Origin: Marinobacterium halophilum
GTDB taxonomy: Bacteria; Pseudomonadota; Gammaproteobacteria; Pseudomonadales; Balneatricaceae
NCBI RefSeq assembly: GCF_003014615.1
Contig: NZ_PYGI01000006.1
Location: 62,001-126,000, forward strand
DNA: 64,000 nt
Direction of reading: 5' to 3'
Of this stretch, positions 20,979 through 29,722 are shown piece by piece. A program made the translations under genes and the position numbers. The notes beneath the pieces were generated by a model. That model was not told the origin of the DNA. It made no database searches and saw nothing but the letters and a program-made list of their open reading frames with translations. The first letter of the stretch is position 1; each line of letters starts with the position of its first letter.

Positions 20979-22205
20979 ATGAGCCAGTCCAGTTACGAGC
21001 GCGCGCATCGGATTCAGTTTGAAACCAGTGATGCCTATGATATCGATACCTTGTCGGTACGTGCCGGGCAAAGCAGAACCGCGGAAGGCGAGCATTCCGA
21101 TGCCATTTTTGCGACCTCCAGTTTCGTCTTTTCCAGCGCGCGCGAAGCGGCGGCCCGATTTGGTGGTGACGAAGAAGGTAATATTTATTCTCGTTTCACC
21201 AATCCGACGGTGCAGGCTTTTGAAGAACGTATCGCCGCACTTGAGGGTGGCGAGCGTGCGGTTGCAACTGCGTCCGGCATGGCCGCGATTCTCAATCTGG
21301 GTTTGGCTTTGCTGAAGCAGGGCGATCATGTTGTCTGCTCGCGCAGTGTTTTCGGTTCGACCGTATCGCTGTTTACCAAGTACTTGAGCCGGGCGGGTAT
21401 TCAGACCACGTTCGTGGATCCGACGGATCTTGCCGCCTGGGAAGCGGCGGTTACGCCGAGTACGCGTTTGTTCTTCATGGAAACACCATCCAATCCGCTG
21501 GCTGAGCTGACGGATATCTCGGCGGTTGCAGATATCGCTCATGCACATGACGCGTGGCTGGCGGTCGATAACTGTTTCCTGACCCCTGCATTGCAGCGCC
21601 CGTTGTTGATGGGTGCCGATATCGTAATGCACTCAGCGACCAAGTATCTGGATGGTCAGGGGCGCTGCATTGGTGGTGTTCTGGTAGGGCGTGACAAGGA
21701 GATGGAAGAGGTTTTCGGCCTTATCCGTACCGGTGGTTCCTGCATGAGCCCGTTCAACGCCTGGGTGTTTTTGAAGGGTTTGGAAACGTTGCCGTTGCGC
21801 ATGCGGGCTCATAGCGAAAGCGCATTGCAGATCGCCACTTGGCTGCAGCAGCAGCCCGGTATTCGTAAAGTTTATTATTCCGGTTTGACGGATCACCCTC
21901 AGCATGCACTTGCCTGCAAACAGCAGTCGGCTTTTGGTGGCGTATTGGCCTTTGAAGTCGACGGTGAGCGTGAAGAGGCGTGGCGCTTTATTGATGCAAC
22001 GCAGATGGTTTCCATTACCGGCAATCTGGGTGATGTGAAGTCGACGATTACTCACCCGGCTACGACCACCCATGGTCGCATGAGTGCTGAGGAGCGTGAT
22101 GCTGCCGGTATCCGTGAAGGTCTGATCCGTTTCTCGGTCGGCCTGGAATCGGTTGATGATATCAAGGCTGATTTGCAGCGCGGTCTGGATGCGCTAAGCG
22201 CCTGA
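20979..22205 (+). CDS. metZ: O-succinylhomoserine sulfhydrylase
   Basis: A PLP enzyme that makes homocysteine from O-succinylhomoserine and sulfide, the direct sulfhydrylation route to methionine. The 408-aa protein belongs to the Cys/Met metabolism PLP family. It shows the N-terminal YDIDTLSVRAGQ, the phosphate-binding ATASGMAAI, and the PLP lysine in MHSATKYLDGQGR near residue 216. Placement directly after purF is the pseudomonad arrangement, which favours MetZ over cystathionine gamma-synthase. Confidence 0.93.
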   Translation: MSQSSYERAHRIQFETSDAYDIDTLSVRAGQSRTAEGEHSDAIFATSSFVFSSAREAAARFGGDEEGNIYSRFTNPTVQAFEERIAALEGGERAVATASGMAAILNLGLALLKQGDHVVCSRSVFGSTVSLFTKYLSRAGIQTTFVDPTDLAAWEAAVTPSTRLFFMETPSNPLAELTDISAVADIAHAHDAWLAVDNCFLTPALQRPLLMGADIVMHSATKYLDGQGRCIGGVLVGRDKEMEEVFGLIRTGGSCMSPFNAWVFLKGLETLPLRMRAHSESALQIATWLQQQPGIRKVYYSGLTDHPQHALACKQQSAFGGVLAFEVDGEREEAWRFIDATQMVSITGNLGDVKSTITHPATTTHGRMSAEERDAAGIREGLIRFSVGLESVDDIKADLQRGLDALSA

Positions 22206-22218
22206 TTCGTACCCATCC

Positions 22219-22242
22219 GGCCACGCCTTTTCTGGCGTGGCC
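22219..22242 (+). terminator. Strong GC hairpin after metZ
   Basis: GGCCACGCC (22219-22227) pairs perfectly with GGCGTGGCC (22234-22242) around TTTTCT. It begins 13 bases after the metZ stop. There is no T-run afterwards, so it may act as an mRNA 3' stabiliser or a weak terminator. Confidence 0.5.
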
Positions 22243-22266
22243 GCTGTCCTTCGAAAGTATACAGCG

Positions 22267-23247
22267 ATGAATATTTATCTGGCCCCGATGGAGGGTGTTC
22301 TTGATTACGGTCTGCGCGATATTCTGACGCGTATCGAGGGCGTTGATTGCTGCGTGACCGAGTTTATTCGGGTGACGGATCAGCTTTTGCCTGCCACGGT
22401 GTTCCGGCGCTTGGCACCCGAGCTGGAGCAAGGTAGCCAAACTTATTCCGGTGTGCCGGTGCTGGTACAGTTGCTGGGCAATGACCCCGTGATGATGGGT
22501 GAAAACGCAGTCCGTGCTGCCGAGATGGGTGCGCCCGGAATTGATCTGAATTTTGGCTGTCCAGCCAAAACGGTGAATAAGAGCCGTGGCGGTGCCATTT
22601 TGCTAAAGGATCCTGAAGAGGTTCATGATATTACCGCTGGGGTGAGTCAGGCACTGGCAGGTTCGGTGCCGCTCAGTGCCAAAATGCGGCTTGGATTTCA
22701 GGACAAATCATTGGCAATCGAAAATGCGCAGGCATTGGAAGCAGCGGGTGCGATGCGTTTGACTGTGCATGCGCGGACGAAGGTTGAAGGTTACAAGCCC
22801 CCGGCACATTGGGAGTGGATTGCACGCATTCGCGAAGCAGTTTCCATCCCGGTTGTGGCCAACGGTGATATATGGACAGTAGAAGATTATCACCGCTGTC
22901 GAGAGGTTAGCGGATGTGATGACGTGATGATCGGCCGTGGGTTGATTGCCAATCCTTTTCTTGCACACGCTATACGTTACGGGCAGGCAGGCATGGATGC
23001 GGCGTCAACCTGGTCGCAGACGTGTCGCCTGCTGCACCGCTATCACCATGATGTCATGGCACGCATTGAAGCGCGTCATGTAAATGGACGGACCAAGCAG
23101 TGGTTGCGCATGATGCAGCGTCACTATCCGCAGGCAGAAGCCTTGTTTGCCGATATCCGTGTCGAGCGTGACCCTCAGCGGGTTGCAGTGGTATTGCAGG
23201 CAGCGGTTGATGCGTTAATGATTGATGTGGATCGGCATACGTTTTGA
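22267..23247 (+). CDS. dusC: tRNA-dihydrouridine(16) synthase DusC
   Basis: A flavin enzyme that reduces U16 of tRNA to dihydrouridine. The 326-aa protein has the FMN-barrel start IYLAPMEGVLDYGLRDIL, the catalytic Cys in NFGCPAKTVNKSRGGA and the KMRLGF motif. The DYxxR pattern after APMEGV and the short length point to DusC rather than DusA or DusB. I chose ATG 22267; an in-frame start at 22237 falls just after the metZ hairpin and lacks a better ribosome site. Its last 33 bases overlap the radical SAM gene on the other strand tail to tail. Confidence 0.92.
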   Translation: MNIYLAPMEGVLDYGLRDILTRIEGVDCCVTEFIRVTDQLLPATVFRRLAPELEQGSQTYSGVPVLVQLLGNDPVMMGENAVRAAEMGAPGIDLNFGCPAKTVNKSRGGAILLKDPEEVHDITAGVSQALAGSVPLSAKMRLGFQDKSLAIENAQALEAAGAMRLTVHARTKVEGYKPPAHWEWIARIREAVSIPVVANGDIWTVEDYHRCREVSGCDDVMIGRGLIANPFLAHAIRYGQAGMDAASTWSQTCRLLHRYHHDVMARIEARHVNGRTKQWLRMMQRHYPQAEALFADIRVERDPQRVAVVLQAAVDALMIDVDRHTF

Positions 23248-24294
23248 CCCCCAGTGCCCCGGTGTGGCATCGAATACACCGGGGATGCGGTGACCGCAAA
23301 AACGGCAGCAGCCTTCCGCGCTAAGCTGCCAATCCTTGATAATATAGCCGGATCGTTGAATTAACGCCTTGTCGCATTCGGGGCAGTATGTCGTGCTGCC
23401 TTCATCGTCATGCACATTACCCGTGTATACAAAATGTAGCCCCTCTTCTCGGGCGATCATGCGTGCGCGTTGCAAGGTATCCAGGGGGGTGTTTGGGTGG
23501 TCCAGCATCTTCCAGTCAGGATGAAAGGCGGTAAAGTGCAGCGGTACGTCTGGACCGAGCCGGGTGCATATCCAGCGTGACAGCTGGCCGATTTCACGGT
23601 CGGAGTCATTTTCTCCGGGTATCAGCAGGGTTGTGATCTCCAGCCAGGTATCAGTCTCATGTTGAATGTACTCCAGCGTTTCCAATACGGGGGCGAGTTG
23701 ACCGCCGCAGATGCGCCGATAAAACGACTCTGTGAACGCTTTCAGGTCGATATTGGCTGCATCCATATGCCGGTAAAAGGCTTCGCGGGGAGCGGGGCAT
23801 ACATAGCCTGCGCTGACCGCAATGCTGCGTAGTCCCTGTTGCCGGCAGGCTTTTGCCACATCAATGGCATATTCATGAAAAACAACCGGATCATTATAGG
23901 TAAAGGCAATGCTGCGGCAGTCATGTGCAACGGCGGCGCGTACCAGTTGCTCGGGTGATGCGCTGTCGCAGAGTCTTTCGGTCTGCCGCGAGCGGCTGAT
24001 ATCCCAATTTTGGCAGAAGCGGCATGCCAGATTGCAGCCGGCCGTGCCAAATGAGAGTACGGGTGTGCCGGGCAGGAAGTGATTCAGCGGTTTTTTTTCG
24101 ACTGGATCGATACAGAAACCGCTGGAGAGGCCATAACTCAGCAAACGTATCTCGTTATCAACGCGGCCGCGTACAAAACACATGCCCCGCTGGCCTGGAT
24201 TCAGCTGGCAGAAGCGTGGGCAAAGATCGCACTGGAGCTTGCCATTATCCAGGCGGTGCCAATACTCAGTAGCGACGCTGTGTTTGGCGCTCAT
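23215..24294 (-). CDS. amrS: AmmeMemoRadiSam system radical SAM enzyme
   Basis: A 359-aa radical SAM protein. It has an N-terminal Cys-rich zinc-like region (CDLCPRFC near 22-29), the 4Fe-4S motif CNLACRFC (Cys87, Cys91, Cys94), and a Cys-x2-Cys pair in STTYCPECDKAL near the C-terminus. The family was long labelled pyruvate-formate-lyase activating enzyme-like, but it co-occurs with MEMO and AMMECR1 homologues, which lie divergently next to it here. The substrate is not established. The start at 24294 (MSAKHSVATEYW) has GGAG upstream. The 3' end overlaps dusC by 33 bases. Confidence 0.9.
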   Translation of the reverse strand: MSAKHSVATEYWHRLDNGKLQCDLCPRFCQLNPGQRGMCFVRGRVDNEIRLLSYGLSSGFCIDPVEKKPLNHFLPGTPVLSFGTAGCNLACRFCQNWDISRSRQTERLCDSASPEQLVRAAVAHDCRSIAFTYNDPVVFHEYAIDVAKACRQQGLRSIAVSAGYVCPAPREAFYRHMDAANIDLKAFTESFYRRICGGQLAPVLETLEYIQHETDTWLEITTLLIPGENDSDREIGQLSRWICTRLGPDVPLHFTAFHPDWKMLDHPNTPLDTLQRARMIAREEGLHFVYTGNVHDDEGSTTYCPECDKALIQRSGYIIKDWQLSAEGCCRFCGHRIPGVFDATPGHWGSKRMPIHINH

Positions 24295-24354
24295 ACTGAA
24301 GATCTCCACGGGTACTATACTTGAAGCATAGCAAACAACGAGGGGGATGCGCTG

Positions 24355-25155
24355 ATGGACGCTTCTATTCGACCTGCAGCGGTTGCAGGGGCGTTTTATC
24401 CGGCAGACCCCTTGGGGTTAAAGGGGTTGGTGGATACTCTGATGTCAGCAATTGCAGCCCCGGAGTTGCTGTCGCGTCCGCTTAAGGCATGTGTCGTGCC
24501 GCATGCGGGGTTGATCTATTCAGGCCCTGTGGCGGCAAAGGCTTATCGTTTACTGCAAAGCACTGCGTCGCACCAGTTGTGGCGACGAGTGGTGTTGTTG
24601 GGACCAAACCACCGTATGCCGCTTCACGGCATGGCGGTGTCAGATGAAGCATTCTGGTCCAGTCCTTTGGGTCGTATGCCAATTGATCGCGCATACACTG
24701 AACAGCTATGTACGAAGTTCCAGTTGACTATCAGGCCTGATGTGCATCGGTTTGAGCACTCACTGGAGGTGCAGTTGCCATTTCTGCAAACGATCATGCC
24801 CGAGTTGGCGTTGGTGCCTGTTCTGGTCGGGGGGGTGGAGAGTGAGGATGTTGCTGCCTTGATTGAATACTGCTGGCAGGATGAGTCCAACCTGGTGTTG
24901 ATCAGTAGCGATCTGAGTCATTATCACCCGTGGTCCGAAGCGCAGCGCCTTGATGCTGTCACCAGCAAGATGATCAATACATTGGATGCGCACCTGGGTA
25001 GTGAGCAGGCCTGTGGCTATCACGCGCTCAACGGATTATTGCTGGCTGCGCGGCGGCAAGGGCTGGAAATACACTGTTTGAGTCGTTTGACATCTGGAGA
25101 TACGGCCGGCAGTAAAGAGCAGGTTGTGGGGTATGGGGCTTATGTGTGCTATTGA
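24355..25155 (+). CDS. amrB: AmmeMemoRadiSam system protein B (MEMO1 family)
   Basis: A 266-aa homologue of human MEMO1, a fold related to extradiol dioxygenases. The start IRPAAVAGAFYPADP and the conserved metal-site-like histidines in VVPHAGLIYSGPVAAKAY, GPNHRMP and SSDLSHYHP are the family pattern. It is divergent from the radical SAM gene (60-bp gap) and overlaps the AMMECR1 gene downstream, making a complete triad. The biochemical role is not established. Confidence 0.92.
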   Translation: MDASIRPAAVAGAFYPADPLGLKGLVDTLMSAIAAPELLSRPLKACVVPHAGLIYSGPVAAKAYRLLQSTASHQLWRRVVLLGPNHRMPLHGMAVSDEAFWSSPLGRMPIDRAYTEQLCTKFQLTIRPDVHRFEHSLEVQLPFLQTIMPELALVPVLVGGVESEDVAALIEYCWQDESNLVLISSDLSHYHPWSEAQRLDAVTSKMINTLDAHLGSEQACGYHALNGLLLAARRQGLEIHCLSRLTSGDTAGSKEQVVGYGAYVCY

Positions 25156-25729
25156 ATATGGCTCTGAAGAGCGAGCGGCCATTCTGGCACTGGCACGTCA
25201 GGGTGTGTGTCAATCAGTGATGACCGGCAGTGTGGCCTTGCCTGATGTGGAGCAGATGGCACCTTTTCTACAGCCTCAGCGCGCCAGTTTTGTCACGCTG
25301 GAGAGTATTGGTCGGTTGCGTGGGTGTATCGGTTCACTTGAGCCAGTGCGGCCGTTAGGACATGATATTTTGCATAATGCCTGTGGTGCTGCCTTGCATG
25401 ATTACCGCTTTCAAGTACTGGAGGCAGCAGAGCCGATACGGATATCAGTATCGATATTGTCGCCTCTGCAGGAGATGCAATTTACGTCTGAAGAGGATCT
25501 TTTGTGTCAGCTTGAGCCGGGCAAGGACGGGGTTTTATTACAGTCTGGTCGCTGTCGATCGACTTTTCTACCCGTTGTCTGGACCAGTTTGAGTCAACCA
25601 GAAGTCTTTATGAAGGAGTTGAAATTGAAGGCAGGGCTGCCGGCAGACTATTGGTCTGAACGGGTTAGGGTATGGCGTTACCGTAGTGAAAGCTTTGCTG
25701 AGGCGGTAGAGCGGCCGGCATGTGAATGA
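25142..25729 (+). CDS. amrA: AmmeMemoRadiSam system protein A (AMMECR1 domain)
   Basis: An AMMECR1-domain protein of about 195 aa. The diagnostic sequence LRGCIGSLEP near residue 60 is the strictly conserved motif of this family, and the C-terminal WRYRSESFAE is also typical. The gene overlaps the MEMO gene, which implies coupling. In-frame starts at 25124 (TTG) and 25133 (ATG) are also possible; no ribosome site settles this. The function is unknown, although human AMMECR1 is linked to disease. Confidence 0.9.
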   Translation: MCAIEYGSEERAAILALARQGVCQSVMTGSVALPDVEQMAPFLQPQRASFVTLESIGRLRGCIGSLEPVRPLGHDILHNACGAALHDYRFQVLEAAEPIRISVSILSPLQEMQFTSEEDLLCQLEPGKDGVLLQSGRCRSTFLPVVWTSLSQPEVFMKELKLKAGLPADYWSERVRVWRYRSESFAEAVERPACE

Positions 25730-25755
25730 GGACACCGGCCGTTTTCTACGATATG

Positions 25756-26178
25756 TCAGCTGCCTTCACGCTGTTGGGCGAAACGGTCGACGTCATTGGT
25801 GATGTCGACTTCCACGGTGGGGGCCGGGATGCGGAAATCATACACACGCTCCCAGCCTTCTGCTTCCGGTGTGCGTTCCCATACGGTGCCGGCATTGTAT
25901 TGCACCAGTTCGGTCAGTGACGGGTCCATCTCGCAGATACGCTCCAACGGGATAGGAACCAGGTTGATCTGCTCATTTTCCAGAAATTCTGGTGTCTCGT
26001 AGCCGGTAAACATGCGCCAGCCGGTATCGTTGAGATGTTCGGGTACGGTTTTGTACAGGAAACGAATCGGCAGCTTATCTTCCAGCATGAGACGTGAAAC
26101 CAGTGCCAGATAACCATTTTTGGTCTGTGCAGTTTCCTGTTCGGCGGTCAGGGGTAGATCGGGCGTAGGTGAATTCAT
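25756..26178 (-). CDS. DUF2185 (Imm33-like) domain protein
   Basis: A 140-aa soluble acidic protein. The core GWRMFTGYETPEFLENEQ followed by PLERICEMDPSLTELV is the DUF2185 pattern, a domain also met as an immunity protein (Imm33-like) in polymorphic toxin loci. No toxin gene lies beside it here, so an immunity role is not supported. It stands alone, separated from acnB by a terminator, and converges on the AMMECR1 gene. Confidence 0.7.
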   Translation of the reverse strand: MNSPTPDLPLTAEQETAQTKNGYLALVSRLMLEDKLPIRFLYKTVPEHLNDTGWRMFTGYETPEFLENEQINLVPIPLERICEMDPSLTELVQYNAGTVWERTPEAEGWERVYDFRIPAPTVEVDITNDVDRFAQQREGS

Positions 26179-26274
26179 GAATAATAACCTGTATACGACA
26201 ATTCGTGGCTGATACGCAGGAGGGAGTATATCAGTTTGCTGTGGTCGTGCTGAAACGTATGGGCCGTAAACACA

Positions 26275-26296
26275 AAACCCCGCCGAAGCGGGGTTT
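26275..26296 (-). terminator. Rho-independent terminator after acnB
   Basis: AAACCCCGC (26275-26283) pairs fully with GCGGGGTTT (26288-26296) around CGAA. Read on the minus strand, the stem is followed by TTTTGTGTTT, so it ends the acnB transcript about 40 bases after its stop codon. Confidence 0.85.
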
Positions 26297-26336
26297 CAGT
26301 GAGCCAGTGAGGGCGCGCAGTGCGCCCTCGGCAGGA

Positions 26337-28934
26337 TCAGACTTCTACAGTTGGGATGAAAGTCGACGCTTTGGCGACGTAGCTGTCCATCTGATCGAAG
26401 TTCAGGTAACGGTAGATCTCGCCAGACATGCTGTCGAGTTTGCTAGCGTATTCCATGTACTCGGAAACGGTCGGCAGTTTGCCTTCCAGTGCCGCAACAG
26501 CCGCCAGTTCAGCGGATGCCAGGAATACGTTGGCGCCATCACCCAGACGGTTCGGGAAGTTACGAGTTGAAGTCGATACAACTGTAGACTTCGCGGCTAC
26601 ACGTGCCTGGTTGCCCATGCACAGGGAGCAGCCCGGCATTTCCATGCGCGCACCGGCTTTGCCGAAGATGTTGTAGTAACCTTCGTCGCTCAGCTGAGCC
26701 TGGTCCATTTTGGTCGGCGGTGCGATCCACATGCGTGTCGGGATGGACTTGCCTGAGGACTCCAGCAGTTTACCAGCGGCACGGAAGTGGCCGATGTTGG
26801 TCATGCAGGAACCGATGAAGACTTCATCGATGCTCTGGCCAGCCACTTCAGACAACAGGCGTGCATCGTCCGGATCGTTCGGAGCACACAGGATCGGCTC
26901 CTTGATTTCGGACAGATCGATTTCGATCACTTCAGCGTACTCGGCATCAGCGTCTGCACGCATCAGGCTCGGGTTCGCCAGCCACTCTTCCATGCCCTTG
27001 ATACGACGTTCGATGGTACGTACATCGCCGTAGCCTTCAGCGATCATCCACTTCAGCATGACGATGTTGGAACGCAGGTACTCGGCAACGGAATCGTCGG
27101 ACAGAGTGATGGTGCAGCCTGCAGCGGAACGTTCTGCAGAGGCGTCGGACAGCTCGAATGCCTGCTCAACGGTCAGTTCTTCCAGACCTTCGATTTCCAG
27201 TACGCGGCCAGAGAAGGCGTTCTTCTTGCCGGCTTTCTCTACGGTCAGAAGACCCTGTTTGATCGCGTAGTAAGGAATCGCATGCACCAGATCACGCAGG
27301 GTGATACCGGCGTTACGCTTGCCCTTGAAGCGAACCAGGATGGATTCCGGCATGTCCAGCGGCATAACACCGGTGGCAGCTGCGAAGGCAACCAGACCAG
27401 AACCGGCAGGGAAGGAGATGCCCAGCGGGAAACGGGTGTGGGAGTCACCACCGGTACCGACGGTATCCGGCAGCAGCATGCGGTTCAGCCAAGAGTGGAT
27501 AACACCATCGCCCGGACGCAGGGAAACGCCGCCGCGGTTCATGATGAAGTCCGGCAGAGTGTGGTGGGTGTTGACGTCAACCGGCTTCGGATATGCAGCG
27601 GTGTGGCAGAAAGACTGCATGGTCAGGTCAGCTGAGAAGCCCAGGCACGCCAGGTCTTTCAGTTCATCACGGGTCATCGGACCAGTGGTGTCCTGAGAGC
27701 CAACGGTGGTCATCTTCGGCTCGCAGTACATGCCCGGACGAACGCCGTCCATGCCGCAGGCCTTGCCGACCATCTTCTGAGCCAGGGTGAAGCCCTTGCC
27801 GGTATCAGCCGGCTGTTCCGGTTTGCGGAACAGTTCGAAGTTTTCCAGGCCCAGTGCTTCACGTGCTTTCTCGGTCAGACCGCGACCGATGATCAGCGGG
27901 ATACGGCCGCCTGCGCGGACTTCGTCCAGCAGAACCTGAGTTTTCAGGCCGAATGTGCAGATCACTTCGTCAGTGCCGTGCTTGCAGACTTTACCTTCAT
28001 ACGGGTATACGTCGATGACGTCACCCATGTTCAGGTCTTCAACCGGCATTTCGATCGGCAGAGCGCCCGCATCTTCCATTGTGTTGTAGAAAATCGGAGC
28101 GATCTTGTTACCGAAGCAGTAACCGCCGGCGCGTTTGTTCGGTACGAACGGGATGTCGTCACCGAAGAACCACAGCACGGAGTTGGTTGCCGATTTACGG
28201 GAAGAACCGGTACCGACTACATCACCCACGTAAGCAACCGGGAAGCCTTTTGCTTTAACTTCTTCGATCTGTGCCAGCGGGCCTGTAACGCCGTGTTCTT
28301 CCGGGTTGATCCCTTCACGTTCCATCTTCAGCATCGCGTTGGCGTGCAACGGGATATCGGGACGCGACCAGGCATCCGGAGCCGGAGACAGGTCATCAGT
28401 ATTGGTTTCGCCCGGTACCTTGAATACGGTAACGGTGATTTTTTCGGCAACTTCCGGCTTGGAAGTGAACCACTCGCCTTCAGCCCAGGACTGCATGACC
28501 TGTTTGGCGTGAGCGTTACCTGCTTCGGCTTTCTCCTGTACATCATGGAAAGCATCAAACATCAGCAGGGTGTGTGACAGTGCCTTGGCAGCAGTCGGGG
28601 CCAGTGCGTCGATATCCAGGCATTCCACCAGGGGAGCAATATTGTAGCCGCCCAGCATGGTGCCCAGCAGCTCAACAGCTTTGACCTGGTCGATCAGAGG
28701 GGAAGAGGCTTCACCTTTGGCGATCGCTGCCAGGAAGCCAGCTTTTACGTAAGCAGCCTGGTCAACGCCCGCCGGCACACGATTGGTGATCAGCTCGAGC
28801 AGGAACTCTTCTTCACCGGCAGGCGGTGCTTTCAAGAGTTCGACCAGAGCAGATGTCTGTTCAGGATCAAGCGGCTTCGGTGGTACGCCTTCTGCGGCGC
28901 GTTCTTCTACATGTGTACGATAAGCTTCAAGCAC
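26337..28934 (-). CDS. acnB: Aconitate hydratase B
   Basis: The main TCA-cycle aconitase, which interconverts citrate and isocitrate through a 4Fe-4S cluster; AcnB also binds RNA in its apo form in E. coli. From the GTG at 28934 the protein has 865 aa, the same as E. coli AcnB, and begins (M)[15 protein letters not shown] in line with it. GAGG sits 7-8 bases upstream. The frame is open 8 codons further to another GTG. The order is HEAT-like domain, swivel domain, then catalytic domains. Cluster ligands are in [16 protein letters not shown] and [12 protein letters not shown]. It is transcribed alone. Confidence 0.97.
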   Translation of the reverse strand: MLEAYRTHVEERAAEGVPPKPLDPEQTSALVELLKAPPAGEEEFLLELITNRVPAGVDQAAYVKAGFLAAIAKGEASSPLIDQVKAVELLGTMLGGYNIAPLVECLDIDALAPTAAKALSHTLLMFDAFHDVQEKAEAGNAHAKQVMQSWAEGEWFTSKPEVAEKITVTVFKVPGETNTDDLSPAPDAWSRPDIPLHANAMLKMEREGINPEEHGVTGPLAQIEEVKAKGFPVAYVGDVVGTGSSRKSATNSVLWFFGDDIPFVPNKRAGGYCFGNKIAPIFYNTMEDAGALPIEMPVEDLNMGDVIDVYPYEGKVCKHGTDEVICTFGLKTQVLLDEVRAGGRIPLIIGRGLTEKAREALGLENFELFRKPEQPADTGKGFTLAQKMVGKACGMDGVRPGMYCEPKMTTVGSQDTTGPMTRDELKDLACLGFSADLTMQSFCHTAAYPKPVDVNTHHTLPDFIMNRGGVSLRPGDGVIHSWLNRMLLPDTVGTGGDSHTRFPLGISFPAGSGLVAFAAATGVMPLDMPESILVRFKGKRNAGITLRDLVHAIPYYAIKQGLLTVEKAGKKNAFSGRVLEIEGLEELTVEQAFELSDASAERSAAGCTITLSDDSVAEYLRSNIVMLKWMIAEGYGDVRTIERRIKGMEEWLANPSLMRADADAEYAEVIEIDLSEIKEPILCAPNDPDDARLLSEVAGQSIDEVFIGSCMTNIGHFRAAGKLLESSGKSIPTRMWIAPPTKMDQAQLSDEGYYNIFGKAGARMEMPGCSLCMGNQARVAAKSTVVSTSTRNFPNRLGDGANVFLASAELAAVAALEGKLPTVSEYMEYASKLDSMSGEIYRYLNFDQMDSYVAKASTFIPTVEV

Positions 28935-29057
28935 GATATGGCCCTCATCTGTTTTCACCGCCGGACGCCGGAGTGGTAAAACCCCACCGACGGCGTATCG
29001 ACTAGGTATCGAATGGTGATTGGCGAGCGAATTCTAGCGGAAGCAGGGGCTAAAGTT

Positions 29058-29077
29058 AAGATTGTGTCGACAATCTT
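29058..29077. promoter_or_regulatory. Inverted repeat in the acnB / roadblock-operon divergent region
   Basis: AAGATTGT (29058-29065) and ACAATCTT (29070-29077) form a perfect 8-bp dyad around 4 bases. It lies 124 bases upstream of acnB. It may be an operator for acnB; no regulator can be named. Confidence 0.4.
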
Positions 29078-29153
29078 GCTCTTAGACTTTCGACCAAATT
29101 GACTGATATGTAAGCAATATTGATAGAAAGCTGTTGATGCTGGTCAATATTCA

Positions 29154-29193
29154 TTTAGCTGTGTTTGAATTCGAGCTAAAAGCTACGTATAAC
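29154..29193 (+). promoter_or_regulatory. Promoter with overlapping inverted repeat for the roadblock operon
   Basis: TTGAAT (29165-29170) and TATAAC (29188-29193) are exactly 17 bases apart. The dyad TTTAGCT (29154-29160) / AGCTAAA (29174-29180) flanks the -35 box, so a bound regulator would cover the promoter. It is 37 bases before the first gene, which has a consensus AGGAGG. Confidence 0.5.
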
Positions 29194-29229
29194 AGTCGAA
29201 TACATTATCTCAGGTAGGAGGTAGCCTTG

Positions 29230-29700
29230 ATGAGTTCAGCACACAGTCAGGCTGAAATCGCACAGGATGAGCGCGCGGTAAAAGCAAATCTGCAACTCAG
29301 TAAATTGCAGGTCATGTTTCATTTGCAGGCCGATAAGCGACTGATCTATGTAGGTGTGCAGCCAACTGTTGCGTTGCGCTACCTGACGCGGCTGGTAGCT
29401 GCAAGGCCGCGCGTGTTGCGGAATCACATTCGGCGCATCTACCTTGCCATTCAATGTGCAGACAGTGATCGGTTGACTGGTGCGCTGATCGATTTGCTTT
29501 TGGTGTTGCGTGGACGAGGCCAGTTTTTGGTCGACCGTTTGGTCAAGCAGTCCGGGCCGTTGCTTCAATCCGAACACCGTACCGCTATCAAGAAAGCGAT
29601 TGATACGCGTGATCTGTCACGGCTTGCTGAATTGCCGCTTGATTTTGCAGTATTGAGCAATGGGCGTTGCATGCAGTTTTCAAGACAGAAAGTACACTGA
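29230..29700 (+). CDS. Hypothetical protein, first gene of roadblock operon
   Basis: I do not recognise this 156-aa protein. It is basic, predicted mostly helical, and lacks signal peptide and membrane segments. The centre (about 45-110) is Arg-rich with the pattern RPRVLRNHIRRIYLAIQ. ATG 29230 is preceded by a full AGGAGG (29216-29221), stronger than at most genes in the window. It is 22 bases upstream of the 413-aa gene and in the same direction, so it belongs to the same operon. A nucleic-acid or partner-protein contact is possible from its charge, but there is no motif to prove it. Confidence 0.75.
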   Translation: MSSAHSQAEIAQDERAVKANLQLSKLQVMFHLQADKRLIYVGVQPTVALRYLTRLVAARPRVLRNHIRRIYLAIQCADSDRLTGALIDLLLVLRGRGQFLVDRLVKQSGPLLQSEHRTAIKKAIDTRDLSRLAELPLDFAVLSNGRCMQFSRQKVH

Positions 29701-29722
29701 GCGCTCATAGAAGGATTCGAAC

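Noticed and set aside
20262-21632. 456-codon open frame antisense to purF and metZ
   Set aside because: It covers two well-supported conserved genes on the other strand, resembles no family, and is explained by codon bias of the real genes.
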